From Prevotella sp. oral taxon 376 (GTDB taxonomy: Bacteria; Bacteroidota; Bacteroidia; Bacteroidales; Bacteroidaceae), in contig NZ_PYXG01000001.1 in NCBI RefSeq assembly GCF_003043945.1, positions 372,001 through 436,000 on the forward strand: a stretch of DNA of 64,000 nucleotides, read 5' to 3'. The notes under the pieces are model-generated. The model worked only from the letters and a program-made list of their open reading frames with translations, did not search any database and was not told the origin of the DNA. A program made the position numbers and the translations under genes. Shown here piece after piece: positions 32,872 to 42,586 of this stretch (the stretch's first letter is position 1; each line of letters opens with the position of its first letter).

Positions 32872-35139
32872 ATGGATGACCTGGAACTGACCGAGAAAGA
32901 GACTGCCGACAACAAGTTGATCGACAAAGCCTATCAACACCTTGTTGAAACCTATCTGGCATCCCGCCACAGGAAGAAGGTCGACATCATCAATAAGGCT
33001 TTCAACTTCGCCAGACATGCGCACCAAGGCGTGCGCAGACTTTCCGGCGAGCCCTATGTCATGCACCCCATCGCGGTAGCGCAGATTGCCTGCGAGGAAA
33101 TGGGATTAGGCTCCACCAGCATCTGCTCGGCACTACTGCACGATGTGGTGGAGGATACCGACTACACGGTAGAAGACATCCAGAACATCTTCGGGCCGAA
33201 GATTGCCCAGATCGTAGACGGACTGACCAAGATCAGCGGCGGCATCTTCGGTGAACACGCATCGGCTCAGGCCGAGAATTTCAAGAAGCTCTTGCTCACC
33301 ATGAGCGATGATATTCGTGTCATCCTCATCAAGATTTGCGATCGTCTGCACAACATGCGGACGCTTGACTCACAGCCGGCCAACAAGCAATACAAGATTG
33401 CGGGTGAGACCCTCTATATCTACGCCCCGCTCGCAAACCGGCTGGGGCTGAACAAGATAAAGACCGAACTCGAGAATCTGAGCTTCAAGTTTGAGCATCC
33501 GGAGGAGTATGCCAGCATCACCAACAAGCTGAACTTCACCAAAGAACAGCGCGATAAGCTCTTCAAGGACTTTACTCAACCCATTCGGGAAGCCCTCGAC
33601 AAGATGGGACTTCAGTACGAGATCAAGGCCCGCGTCAAGAGTCCGTATTCCATTTGGAACAAGATGCAGACCAAACGGGTTACCTTTGAGGAAATCTACG
33701 ACATCCTCGCTGTCAGGATTATCTATACGCCCAAGAGCCGGGAGGAAGAGGTCGGCGAGTGTTTCAACATCTATGTGGCACTGAGCAAGATATACAAGTC
33801 GCACCCAGACCGGTTCCGCGACTGGATAAACCACCCCAAGGCCAACGGATACCAGGCACTCCATGTAACGCTGATGAGCAATCAGGGACGCTGGATAGAG
33901 GTGCAGATCCGTTCCGACAGGATGAATGAGATTGCCGAACAAGGATTTGCCGCCCACTGGAAATACAAGGACGGAGCCGACATACAGGAAGACGAAGGTG
34001 AACTGAACGACTGGCTCCGCACCATCAAGGAAATCCTCGACGACCCCCAGCCGGACGCAATGGACTTCCTCGACGCCATCAAGCTAAACCTCTTCGCCTC
34101 CGAAATATTCGTCTTCACGCCAAAAGGCGACATCAAGACGATGCCCGCCGGCTGCACGGCACTCGACTTCGCCTTCGAAATCCACACATTCCTCGGCAGC
34201 CATTGCATCGGCGCAAAGGTCAACCACAAGCTCGTCCCGTTGAGCCACAGGCTTCAAAGCGGCGACCAGGTGGAGATTCTCACTTCTAAGTCGCAGCATG
34301 TGCAGCCCTCCTGGATACACTTCGTCTCCACAGCCAAGGCAAAGGGCAAGATTCAGGCCATCCTCCGCCGCAACAACCGGGAGATACAGAAGAAAGGAGA
34401 GGAAATCTTCAGCGAATGGCTGAAAAAGAACGAACTGGAAATGACAAGCTCAATCCTCGACAAGCTGTGCGACTTCCACGACTTCCATAAACATGACGAT
34501 TTCTTCCTCGCAATCGGTGAGAGAACCATCCTTTTGGGGGAGAAAGACCTTGATGAAATCTATGGACGGAACGGGAAAGGGCTCAGAAACGGATGGAGAA
34601 AATATGTTCCTTTCCTCGGCCGCAACAAGGAAAAGGAGCAACAGCCACAAATCAGGCACGAACTCCTCGTCGTGGGCAAAGACTTCAACAAGAAGGTTCC
34701 ATGCAGCATCACCGAAGAAAGCATCGGGATGTACATCTTCTCCAGCTGCTGCCATCCTATCCCGGGCGACGACATCCTGGGGTATATCGACAACCAGAAC
34801 CATGTGGAAATCCACAAGCGCAACTGCCCCGTAGCCTCCAAACTCAAGTCAAGTTTCGGCAACAGAATCCTTGATGCCAAATGGGACATGCACAAGCTGC
34901 TCTTCTTCGACGCGACCATCGAAATCCGGGGAATCGACCGCAAGGGAATCATTCGCGATGTTGCCAGGGTCATCTCGGAGCAGATGAATGTGAACATCCA
35001 TAGAGTAACCATCGGCGCCGACCAGGGAATCTTCGACGGTTCGATAGAAATCCGGGTGCACGACCGTGAAGAAGTGAAGCTCGTCATTGAGAATCTTAAG
35101 ACCGTAGAGGGAATCCAGGAAGTGGTTCAGATTATCTGA
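32872..35139 (+). CDS. rel: Bifunctional (p)ppGpp synthetase/hydrolase (RelA/SpoT family)
   Basis: This long Rel enzyme (755 residues) controls the stringent response. The HD hydrolase domain is intact, with HAHQGVRRLSGEPYVMHP and HDVVED near 90-95. The synthetase domain has RVKSPYSIWNKM (about 252) and GYQALH (about 326). TGS and ACT domains follow (for example the C-terminal RVISEQMNVNIHRVTIGAD). Both activities therefore look present. Last gene of the parA-parB operon region, 25 bp after the transglycosylase. Confidence 0.94.
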   Translation: MDDLELTEKETADNKLIDKAYQHLVETYLASRHRKKVDIINKAFNFARHAHQGVRRLSGEPYVMHPIAVAQIACEEMGLGSTSICSALLHDVVEDTDYTVEDIQNIFGPKIAQIVDGLTKISGGIFGEHASAQAENFKKLLLTMSDDIRVILIKICDRLHNMRTLDSQPANKQYKIAGETLYIYAPLANRLGLNKIKTELENLSFKFEHPEEYASITNKLNFTKEQRDKLFKDFTQPIREALDKMGLQYEIKARVKSPYSIWNKMQTKRVTFEEIYDILAVRIIYTPKSREEEVGECFNIYVALSKIYKSHPDRFRDWINHPKANGYQALHVTLMSNQGRWIEVQIRSDRMNEIAEQGFAAHWKYKDGADIQEDEGELNDWLRTIKEILDDPQPDAMDFLDAIKLNLFASEIFVFTPKGDIKTMPAGCTALDFAFEIHTFLGSHCIGAKVNHKLVPLSHRLQSGDQVEILTSKSQHVQPSWIHFVSTAKAKGKIQAILRRNNREIQKKGEEIFSEWLKKNELEMTSSILDKLCDFHDFHKHDDFFLAIGERTILLGEKDLDEIYGRNGKGLRNGWRKYVPFLGRNKEKEQQPQIRHELLVVGKDFNKKVPCSITEESIGMYIFSSCCHPIPGDDILGYIDNQNHVEIHKRNCPVASKLKSSFGNRILDAKWDMHKLLFFDATIEIRGIDRKGIIRDVARVISEQMNVNIHRVTIGADQGIFDGSIEIRVHDREEVKLVIENLKTVEGIQEVVQII

Positions 35140-35210
35140 CGCAACCCTGACGGCCATCTTTCCCAAACCTCCGAATACTCCTCCGGCAGGCAGACTGCCA
35201 TCTCCCCTTT

Positions 35211-35276
35211 TACGAAATCGGCGAGATTGTCCCACGAAATCGGCGAAATCGTCGGACGAAATCGCCGATTTTGTCA
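35211..35276. repeat. Dispersed 67-bp element, copy 2
   Basis: Three 22-bp units of the type ACGAAATCGGCGAAATCGTC, ending ATCGCCGATTTTGTCA, followed by GCCTATGAGCGGCA as at copy 1. It lies between the convergent rel and merR genes. Confidence 0.8.
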
Positions 35277-35377
35277 GCCTATGAGCGGCAAATAACATCT
35301 CCACTGACGGCTTTCCAGAAAACAAACAGCGGTTCCCCACCCCGCAGAAAGCCACCCTCAGTATATATAAACGCTGT

Positions 35378-35728
35378 CTATACCAGCCTCCCGAGCTGAT
35401 GCTTGAGCTCCTGGAGCTGGTCGCGCAGAGAAATCATAGTATCCAGCACCTCCTTCGTATGGTCAATACCATCCCGGTTCGCAGCCAGCATCTTCTTGGC
35501 TGATGCCAGCTTGAAGCCCCTCACCTTCACGAGGTTATAGATACTCTTGATCAGGTCTATATCCTCCTGCGTATACTGTCTGATACGAGAAACGGGCTGC
35601 ACTTTCGGCTTCAACTGCGGGATTTCCTTTTCCCAGAAGCGAAGAGTACTCTCGTTGACGCCTACCATCTGTGAGACCTCACGAATGGAATAGTAGATTT
35701 TGAGAGGTTTGTTCGTGTTCAAAGCCAT
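35378..35728 (-). CDS. MerR family transcriptional regulator
   Basis: This 116-residue protein has an N-terminal MerR winged helix: YYSIREVSQMVGVNESTLRF and WEKEIPQLKP, then VSRIRQYTQEDIDLIKSIYN. A predicted coiled coil follows (LDTMISLRDQLQELKHQLG). There is no effector domain or cysteine, so the signal is unknown. It is divergent from alaS, with interleaved promoters, and may regulate itself. Confidence 0.88.
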   Translation of the reverse strand: MALNTNKPLKIYYSIREVSQMVGVNESTLRFWEKEIPQLKPKVQPVSRIRQYTQEDIDLIKSIYNLVKVRGFKLASAKKMLAANRDGIDHTKEVLDTMISLRDQLQELKHQLGRLV

Positions 35729-35755
35729 ATTTTTCGTACCTTTTTAATTCATTTA

Positions 35756-35791
35756 TTTGCAAAAATAATGAAAACTTGGTATCTTTGCAAA
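35756..35791. promoter_or_regulatory. Interleaved divergent promoters of merR and alaS
   Basis: Plus strand: TTTG 35756-35759, 20 bp, TATCTTTG 35780-35787, towards alaS. Minus strand: TTTG 35791-35788, 20 bp, TATTTTTG 35767-35760, towards merR. Each -7 box lies directly next to the -33 box of the other, so both cannot be occupied at once. Confidence 0.7.
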
Positions 35792-35827
35792 TGTTTTTGA
35801 AAAGAATTGAGAAATTAAGCAAAAAAT

Positions 35828-38488
35828 ATGATGACAGCCAACGAAATACGCGATTCCTACAAGAAGTTCTTCGAGTCGAAAGGGCACGCCATCGTGCCGT
35901 CGGCACCCATGGTAATCAAGGACGACCCCACCCTGATGTTCACCAACGCAGGCATGAACCAGTGGAAAGACATCATCCTTGGCACGAAAGACCCGGAACC
36001 GCGCCGCCGCACCGACTCGCAGAAATGTCTCAGGGTAAGCGGAAAGCACAACGACCTTGAGGAAGTGGGGCACGACACCTACCACCACACCATGTTTGAG
36101 ATGCTCGGCAACTGGAGCTTTGGCGACTACTTCAAGGAGGGCGCGATAGACTATGCCTGGGAATATCTCGTGGATGTGCTCCGCCTCAACCCCGAGGACC
36201 TCTATGTAACGATATTCGAAGGGGCTCCCGAGGAAGGCATTGCCCGCGACGACGAGGCCGCCCGATTCTGGGCAAAGCATGTGCCCGCCAACCATATCCT
36301 TGAGGGCGACAAGCACGATAACTTCTGGGAGATGGGAGACATCGGCCCCTGTGGCCCCTGTTCGGAAATTCATGTCGACTCCCGCACCGACGAGCAGAAG
36401 GCCAAGGTGCCGGGCCGAGAACTCGTAAACAAGGACGATCCGCAAGTCATTGAAATCTGGAACATCGTCTTCATGCAGTTCAACCGCAAGTCAGACGGCA
36501 CGCTCGAACCCCTTTCCATGAATGTCATCGACACGGGAATGGGCTTCGAACGACTGGTACGCATGCTTCAGGGCAAGCACTCCAACTATGACACGGATAT
36601 CTTCCAGCCCATCATCAAGCAGATAGAAGCGCTTTCGGGCAAGAAATACGGATTCACCACGCCTACCGGCAAGAATGGTGAAGGGGCTAATGAACAGGAG
36701 AAAATCGATATCGCCATGCGCGTGGTGGCCGACCACTTGCGCGCCGTGGCCTTCTCCATTGCCGACGGTCAGTTGCCGGGCAATGCCAAGGCGGGCTATG
36801 TCATCCGACGAATCCTGCGCCGCGCGGTACGCTACGCTTACACCTTCCTCGGCCAGAAAGATGCTTTCATGTTCAAGCTTATGCCTGTCCTCGTACAGGA
36901 AATGGGCGAGGCATACCCCGAGCTTCCCGCCCAGCAGGAACTCATCGGCCGGGTGATGAAGGAAGAGGAAGACTCATTCCTACGCACACTGGAGAAAGGC
37001 ATACAGCTACTTAACGGCGACATGGACGAGCTGCGTGCTCACGGACAGACACTACTCGACGGCATGAGCGCGTTCCGCCTCTTCGACACTTATGGCTTCC
37101 CGCTTGACCTCACGGAACTCATCTGCCGCGAAAACGGATACTCCGTCGACGAGGCAGGCTTCAACCAAGAAATGGAGAAGCAGAAGGCGCGTGCCCGCAA
37201 TGCGGCCATCGTGGAAAACGGCGACTGGGAAGTGCTCATGGAAGGAGAACAGGAGTTCGTGGGATATGACTATTCCGAATACGAATGCCACATTCTCCGT
37301 TACCGTAAGGTTACACAGAAAAAGAACACTTTCTATGAACTGGTGCTTGACCATACGCCATTCTACGGTGAAATGGGAGGGCAAGTGGGCGACACCGGAG
37401 TTCTCGTCTCGGAGAACGAAACCATTGAAGTCATCGATACGAAGCGCGAAAACAACCAGAGCATCCATATCGTCAAGGAACTGCCCAAGGAGCCGAGAGC
37501 CGACTTTATGGCATGTGTAGACATCGACAAACGCAATGCCTCGGCCGCCAACCATACGGCTACGCATCTTCTGGACTATGCCTTGAAGCAGGTCCTGGGC
37601 AACCATGCAGAGCAAAAAGGCTCATATGTGAGTGCCGACACACTACGCTTCGACTTCTCTCATTTCCAAAAGGTTACCGACGAGGAGCTGCGACAGGTAG
37701 AGCGGCTGGTGAACGACATGATCCGCCAAGACCTCCCGCTCGACGAGCATAGGGAAACTCCATTGGAAGAGGCAAAGAAGCTTGGAGCCGTCGCTCTCTT
37801 CGGCGAGAAGTACGGCGAGAAAGTCCGGGTAGTGCGCTTTGGTCCTTCCTGCGAATTCTGTGGCGGCATCCATGCCAGGTCGACAGGCCGCATAGGAATG
37901 TTCAAAATCGTTTCCGAAAGCTCCGTTGCCGCCGGCATACGCCGCATAGAGGCAATGACAGGCAAGACATGCGAGGAGGCCATCTATGCCTTGGAGGACA
38001 CCGTGCGTAGCTTGAAGAACCTTTTCAACAACGCGAAAGACCTTGAAGGCGTTATCCATAAGTATATCGATGAGCACGACCAGATGAAGAAGGAACTTGA
38101 GCTATTCGCCGCACAGGCCGTAGAGCGTGCCAAGAAGGCCCTTATAGAGCGCGCCGAGACCGTCAACGGAGTAACGGTTGTCAAGGCCATACTGCCTCTT
38201 GAGCCCGCCCAGGCGAAAGATCTCGTCTTCAAGGTGCGTGAGGCCGTTCCGCGGAATCTGGTCTGCGTGGTCGGCTCGAAATCGCATGACAAGCCGATGC
38301 TAAGCGTCATGCTGAGCGAAGACATGGTCAAGGAGCACGGCTTGAACGCGGGCCAAATCATCCGTGAGGCGGCTAAACTCATTCAGGGCGGAGGTGGCGG
38401 ACAGCCACACTATGCGCAGGCTGGCGGCAAAAATGTCGATGGACTGAATGCCGCCGTCGACAAAGTCATTGAGTTGGCACATCTTTAA
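35828..38488 (+). CDS. alaS: Alanyl-tRNA synthetase
   Basis: The full-length enzyme (886 residues) charges tRNA-Ala. The catalytic domain starts [18 protein letters not shown], with [16 protein letters not shown] and [18 protein letters not shown]. The editing domain has the metal-binding HTATH and [10 protein letters not shown] motifs. A Gly-rich C-Ala end ([16 protein letters not shown]) binds tRNA. Start is ATG 35828 or the next codon. A terminator hairpin follows 22 bp after the stop. Confidence 0.97.
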   Translation: MMTANEIRDSYKKFFESKGHAIVPSAPMVIKDDPTLMFTNAGMNQWKDIILGTKDPEPRRRTDSQKCLRVSGKHNDLEEVGHDTYHHTMFEMLGNWSFGDYFKEGAIDYAWEYLVDVLRLNPEDLYVTIFEGAPEEGIARDDEAARFWAKHVPANHILEGDKHDNFWEMGDIGPCGPCSEIHVDSRTDEQKAKVPGRELVNKDDPQVIEIWNIVFMQFNRKSDGTLEPLSMNVIDTGMGFERLVRMLQGKHSNYDTDIFQPIIKQIEALSGKKYGFTTPTGKNGEGANEQEKIDIAMRVVADHLRAVAFSIADGQLPGNAKAGYVIRRILRRAVRYAYTFLGQKDAFMFKLMPVLVQEMGEAYPELPAQQELIGRVMKEEEDSFLRTLEKGIQLLNGDMDELRAHGQTLLDGMSAFRLFDTYGFPLDLTELICRENGYSVDEAGFNQEMEKQKARARNAAIVENGDWEVLMEGEQEFVGYDYSEYECHILRYRKVTQKKNTFYELVLDHTPFYGEMGGQVGDTGVLVSENETIEVIDTKRENNQSIHIVKELPKEPRADFMACVDIDKRNASAANHTATHLLDYALKQVLGNHAEQKGSYVSADTLRFDFSHFQKVTDEELRQVERLVNDMIRQDLPLDEHRETPLEEAKKLGAVALFGEKYGEKVRVVRFGPSCEFCGGIHARSTGRIGMFKIVSESSVAAGIRRIEAMTGKTCEEAIYALEDTVRSLKNLFNNAKDLEGVIHKYIDEHDQMKKELELFAAQAVERAKKALIERAETVNGVTVVKAILPLEPAQAKDLVFKVREAVPRNLVCVVGSKSHDKPMLSVMLSEDMVKEHGLNAGQIIREAAKLIQGGGGGQPHYAQAGGKNVDGLNAAVDKVIELAHL

Positions 38489-38509
38489 TGGAACCTTACA
38501 GAGTCAGAA

Positions 38510-38544
38510 AGTTGGTATTCCCTATGCGGAAATACCGACTTTTT
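38510..38544 (+). terminator. Terminator after alaS
   Basis: AGTTGGTATTCC (38510-38521) pairs with GGAAATACCGACT (38528-38540), with one wobble and one bulge, followed by a run of T to 38544. Confidence 0.75.
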
Positions 38545-38704
38545 GCGTATATTTACCCTACAGAAACTTCTAAATCATGAGACAATACACGGCGGGCGCA
38601 CGATTTCCTGCTACCCTTTTCCTTTCGGGGAGACCTGAATCCTCATTATGGGAAGCCATCGATTTTATTTTCGGCTAACGCTTGCAGGAATTTCGGGAAA
38701 TCAC

Positions 38705-38712
38705 TATCTTTG
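38705..38712 (+). promoter_or_regulatory. -7 box upstream of the OsmC-family gene
   Basis: TATCTTTG, 25 bp before the start codon at 38738. Confidence 0.6.
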
Positions 38713-38737
38713 TAGCGAAACCATAAAATAAAAGATT

Positions 38738-39145
38738 ATGTCAGTAGTAACAACCAAGTATTTAGGGAAGGCTCGCGTAGAGTCTGTGTATAACGCGACC
38801 GACGAGAAGATAACCACCGACGCCGGAAAAGCGGCAGGAGGATATGGCGAACATGGCAATCCGGTAGAGGTGTTGTGTACCGCACTTGCCGCATGCGCCC
38901 TCACGGTAACCGGCCTTAATGCCGAGAAGGCCGGGATAGACTTCACGGGATGCTATGCCGAGGTAACGAATTACGAGGAGGACTTCAGCAAATTCGTAGT
39001 AACCAAGATCAGTATTACTTTCCACTTGAAGGCTGAGTACGACGAGAAGCTGCGCAAAAAACTCGAGGCTTTCTCACATCGCGCCTGCTTCGTGGGCAAC
39101 TCGCTGACCACGGAGAAGGACTTCACCTTCGTATATGATTTATAA
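38738..39145 (+). CDS. OsmC family peroxiredoxin-like protein
   Basis: This 135-residue protein has the two conserved cysteines of the OsmC/Ohr fold: VLCTALAACALTVTGL (Cys at about 47 or 52) and HRACFVGNSLT (Cys at about 113). GYGEHGNPVEVL is also typical. It probably reduces organic hydroperoxides with a thiol partner. It is a single-gene unit with its own promoter; a hairpin lies between it and the convergent SprT-like gene. Confidence 0.88.
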   Translation: MSVVTTKYLGKARVESVYNATDEKITTDAGKAAGGYGEHGNPVEVLCTALAACALTVTGLNAEKAGIDFTGCYAEVTNYEEDFSKFVVTKISITFHLKAEYDEKLRKKLEAFSHRACFVGNSLTTEKDFTFVYDL

Positions 39146-39193
39146 GCAACTGTATCCCTGCTCACCTGAACAAGGGGTGAGGATATGCTTATA
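39141..39193. terminator. Hairpin at the convergent OsmC/SprT-like gene ends
   Basis: TATAAGCA (39141-39148) pairs with TGCTTATA (39186-39193), with inner complementary segments (TCACC / GGTGA). No T-tract is visible, so terminator activity is uncertain. Confidence 0.4.
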
Positions 39194-39839
39194 GGGAACT
39201 TTCAAGGGACAAGTCTTTGGCAAAATGCTCATAGACATCCCTTGAAACTCGCTTTGCACGAAGACTTCTTACGGCGGGAAAGTCGGAGAAATAGGGATTC
39301 GTAGTGCGCAGCCAATGGTGTTCCTTTATCTTGCGCACGAGGATGGTCTGCTCCTCCAGTTGCCGTGCGAAGCGGGGATTGACCACGGAGAGGAAGCTCT
39401 TGCCATCAGAAGTTTCCAAGGCCAGCACCAAGTAGGTTTTATTCTTGGGCACCCCACCCGCCCGTGGCACAACTTTCATGGAAGTTGTTACCGAGACCTC
39501 CCATCCGTATTTACGGTTCAGATTCTCCATCATCCCCCTGAACACCGTGCCGTGAGGCGATGTATCCTTGATTCGGGCATAGGCGATGGAATAATGAATC
39601 ATCTCGTGCAGCAGGACATTCTGATACTGCCGCTCTGTCTGGTCATAATAGTTTGAGAGGCGAATCGTATAGCCGTAACACTCTGTCCGAAAGAGTCGGA
39701 CACGCTTCTTGCAGGACATGGATCCGAGACGGGTCTTCGATTTCGACAAGGCAAGCCGCGGCTGTGGAAGCCCACCGCCGAAATAGTCGGTGTTAAACTT
39801 CGCGAACCAGTACGACATCCATTCCAAGGTTACCTGCAT
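39189..39839 (-). CDS. SprT-like zinc metalloprotease domain protein
   Basis: This 216-residue protein has the zinc motif HEMIHYSIAY (HExxH) near residue 80. Before it come WFAKFNTDYFGGGLPQPRLAL and SKSKTRLGSM, the SprT pattern. Related eukaryotic Spartan proteases digest DNA-protein crosslinks; the role in bacteria is unclear. It lies 24 bp downstream of the phosphoesterase gene, on the same strand. Confidence 0.85.
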   Translation of the reverse strand: MQVTLEWMSYWFAKFNTDYFGGGLPQPRLALSKSKTRLGSMSCKKRVRLFRTECYGYTIRLSNYYDQTERQYQNVLLHEMIHYSIAYARIKDTSPHGTVFRGMMENLNRKYGWEVSVTTSMKVVPRAGGVPKNKTYLVLALETSDGKSFLSVVNPRFARQLEEQTILVRKIKEHHWLRTTNPYFSDFPAVRSLRAKRVSRDVYEHFAKDLSLESSL

Positions 39840-39863
39840 ATCAAGATTTTCTCCTGCCCTATC

Positions 39864-40955
39864 TTAGTTTTTCAACTCTGCCACCAGATATTCCGAGCGG
39901 GTACCGATACGGAACTTACCGCCCCAGATGCCGATTCCGCTCGTAACGAAATATCGGGTATTTCCTTTCTGCAAAGGTCCGTAAGCATCCTCATAGATGG
40001 CATCCTCTATCCACGAAATCGGCCAGACCTGGCCATAGTGGGTATGCCCGCTCAACTGGAAGTCTATCGCATTCTGCTCTGCCTGCTCCAAATGATAAGG
40101 CTGATGGTCAAGAAGGATGGTATATCGGGTTGTGTCGACATGGTCCAGAATCTGTTTCAGGCTCTTACGACCGGGATTCGTGCGATCATCACGACCTATG
40201 ATATTCACGCCTTTCAGCATCGTCGCAGAGTCTATGAGCAGGTGTATCCCGGCATCCTCATAGAACTTTATGGCGGCAGACTCTCCCATATAATATTCAT
40301 GATTGCCAAGACAGGCCACGACGGGAGCCTTCAGATTGCGAAACGACCGTGCCATATTCTGCTCAATGAGAGGACGCATATGACCGTCGATGATATCTCC
40401 ACCAATTAGGATAAGGTCTGGATGTTCTTGATTGATAAGGTTTACCCAACGATTGAATTCACCGATCTGATTGTGGTATCCTAAGTGTAGGTCAGACAAC
40501 ATGACGATTTTCAATGGTCGTTCGAGTTTCTTTGAGGTTGTCAGAGTCAGCGGCTGGCGCACCTTATCCCGATAATGGACATAGCCATAGGTGAACAATC
40601 CCACCATGACAAGCAGCACCGAGAGCGTCCCCTTGATGCTATGGTGCAGGAAATCAGCAGGCACCATATGCACCCATCTGCCAAGGTCGAGGAGCAGAAA
40701 GAGCATGACCAGATAGAATAATATGAATATACTGGAGTTGCCCACACTGTAAGCAACGGTGGCAACAGGCATTGGCATCTTGTCGAGAGTCCATATCCCG
40801 AAGTTCGCGAAGAAGCAGAAAATGCACAGAGCCATCACCGCAAGGACGGCTATCTTCCACGGTGCGGAGCACGGCAAGATTTGCCATGTATGCCAGAATG
40901 TATAGGCTACCCCTATCAGCGGTAACACTAAAAACAAAAGAAACCAAATTTTCAT
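39864..40955 (-). CDS. Membrane-anchored metallophosphoesterase
   Basis: The start is ATG 40955 (MKIWFLLFLVLPLIG), giving 363 residues; a longer frame would run into the next gene. Four membrane helices occupy about residues 1-140. The calcineurin-like domain has MLSDLHLGYHN, IGGDIIDGH, CLGNHEYY and LSGHTHYGQ, so the metal site is complete. Related proteins act as pyrophosphatases or phosphodiesterases on lipid or nucleotide substrates. The TATCTTTG box (40968-40961) ends 5 bp before the start codon, so the mRNA is nearly leaderless. Confidence 0.88.
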   Translation of the reverse strand: MKIWFLLFLVLPLIGVAYTFWHTWQILPCSAPWKIAVLAVMALCIFCFFANFGIWTLDKMPMPVATVAYSVGNSSIFILFYLVMLFLLLDLGRWVHMVPADFLHHSIKGTLSVLLVMVGLFTYGYVHYRDKVRQPLTLTTSKKLERPLKIVMLSDLHLGYHNQIGEFNRWVNLINQEHPDLILIGGDIIDGHMRPLIEQNMARSFRNLKAPVVACLGNHEYYMGESAAIKFYEDAGIHLLIDSATMLKGVNIIGRDDRTNPGRKSLKQILDHVDTTRYTILLDHQPYHLEQAEQNAIDFQLSGHTHYGQVWPISWIEDAIYEDAYGPLQKGNTRYFVTSGIGIWGGKFRIGTRSEYLVAELKN

Positions 40956-40960
40956 GGGTG

Positions 40961-40968
40961 CAAAGATA
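40961..40968 (-). promoter_or_regulatory. -7 box directly before the phosphoesterase start
   Basis: The minus strand reads TATCTTTG followed by CACCC and ATG. Confidence 0.55.
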
Positions 40969-41020
40969 AGCAGTTTTTTCGGAAAAAAGAGGATATGTCT
41001 CTCTGATTCTTCTACCGAAG

Positions 41021-42460
41021 TTACTGATTTTCCCACTTTTCTTCCGTCTGTTCCTTAGGCCAGTTCACGAGGAACAGCTTCTCCGTTGTCCGGGTAAAGG
41101 CCGTATAGAGCCAGTGGATATAGTCGGGGGTAAGCATGCTGTCCGCCATGTATCCCTGGTCAAGATAGATGTGCTCCCACTGTCCGCCCTGTGCCTTATG
41201 GCAGGTTACGGCATAGGCATACTTGATCTGCAGCGCATTGAAATGGTTATCTTGCCTGATCTGCTTGATTCGGTCAACTTTCAGGGGTACATCGGCATAA
41301 TCCTCCATCACCTTATTATACAGTTCCTCATTCTGTTCATGCGTCAGAGCCGGAGCCTCAGTAGTCAGACTCTCCATGACAACCGTCGCCCTGAACTCCA
41401 GATTGTCATAGTCCGGCATCTGCAACCATACATCCGCAAAGTGAAAACCATACAGCTCATGCACATTTCTGACCTTCTGCACCCTCACACGGTCGCCGTT
41501 AGCAATGAAGGAAATCGGCAGTTTCTCTTTTTCCGGCCAATAATAGTTGTTCCTCACGACCATGAGCATGTCGCCCGTCGATACTTCCTCTTCCCGGTCG
41601 AGCACCGTATTACGGATGCCGAGATTATAGATATTGGCGCGCTTATTACTCCGCGTAATCACCATTGTCTCATCCATGCCCACCTCGGCATAGCTGGAGT
41701 TCAAGGATTCGATGAGCTCGCTTCCCGGCAGCATCCGTATATCGGCAAAACCCGAAAACTTAATCCTTGGCAGGGCAGTAGCTACTCCACGGGTAATCAG
41801 CTGCCGAATCAGGGTCGCATTATAGAGGATTCCGCTCTTCGCACTCTGTCGCAGCACTTCCGTCAGGTCGCATTCAAACACCTTCATGCCATATCCCTCC
41901 ATGACTTCGGTGCTCAATGCCGGCGACTCCTCCTCGCCCACGGGAGGCAGCTGGGCTCTGTCTCCGATGAGCATCATCCTGCAATTACGGCCCGAATAGA
42001 CATATTTTACCAAGTCGTCGAGCAATCTGCCACTCCCGAAAGCGGACTCCGACAGTCCTTCGTTGGCAATCATCGAAGCCTCGTCGACCATAAAAAGCGT
42101 GTCGGCATGCAGGTTATCATTCAGGTTGAACGAGCCCCCGTCGCCCGCAAAGGTCTTCTGCCGGTAAATCCGGCGATGTATCGTAAAGGCAGGATAACCG
42201 CTATTGAGCGCGAACACCTTGGCCGCACGCCCTGTAGGAGCCAGCAAGACCACCTTCTGCTTCAGGCTCACCATCGTCCTGACAATGGCAGAAGCCAGGC
42301 TCGTCTTACCCGTTCCCGCCGAACCACGCAATATCATCAGGGTCTGAACATCACGATCGAAGAGGAAGGAAGCAAATGTCTGAAGTGCTTTTTCCTGGTC
42401 GCCGGTAGGACAGAAACCCAATTGTTGTCGGATTTGGCAAGTTAATTCGTCAATAATCAT
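41021..42460 (-). CDS. RecD-like superfamily 1 DNA helicase
   Basis: This 479-residue ATPase has Walker A GSAGTGKT (46-53), LAPTGRAAKVFA, Walker B MVDEASM and IGDRAQLPPVGEEES. The C-terminal UvrD-like half ends YAVTCHKAQGGQWEHIYLDQ and WLYTAFTRT. It is shorter than RecD2 and lacks the N-terminal extension. The likely role is 5'-3' unwinding in DNA repair. Divergent from the DUF3822 gene. Confidence 0.88.
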   Translation of the reverse strand: MIIDELTCQIRQQLGFCPTGDQEKALQTFASFLFDRDVQTLMILRGSAGTGKTSLASAIVRTMVSLKQKVVLLAPTGRAAKVFALNSGYPAFTIHRRIYRQKTFAGDGGSFNLNDNLHADTLFMVDEASMIANEGLSESAFGSGRLLDDLVKYVYSGRNCRMMLIGDRAQLPPVGEEESPALSTEVMEGYGMKVFECDLTEVLRQSAKSGILYNATLIRQLITRGVATALPRIKFSGFADIRMLPGSELIESLNSSYAEVGMDETMVITRSNKRANIYNLGIRNTVLDREEEVSTGDMLMVVRNNYYWPEKEKLPISFIANGDRVRVQKVRNVHELYGFHFADVWLQMPDYDNLEFRATVVMESLTTEAPALTHEQNEELYNKVMEDYADVPLKVDRIKQIRQDNHFNALQIKYAYAVTCHKAQGGQWEHIYLDQGYMADSMLTPDYIHWLYTAFTRTTEKLFLVNWPKEQTEEKWENQ

Positions 42461-42481
42461 TGATATTCAATACTTTTTTTG

Positions 42482-42503
42482 TATTTTTGCACTTACAAAG
42501 ATA
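42482..42503. promoter_or_regulatory. Adjacent divergent promoters of the helicase and DUF3822 genes
   Basis: Plus strand TATTTTTG 42482-42489, towards DUF3822. Minus strand TATCTTTG 42503-42496, towards the helicase. The two boxes are 6 bp apart. Confidence 0.5.
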
Positions 42504-42586
42504 ATAAAAAGAAGGAGAAACCGTGATAACCCAGAGAAGATTTTATCGCGGATTCCCGCCGTACAGCAACCAGCAAACCGCCAAAT

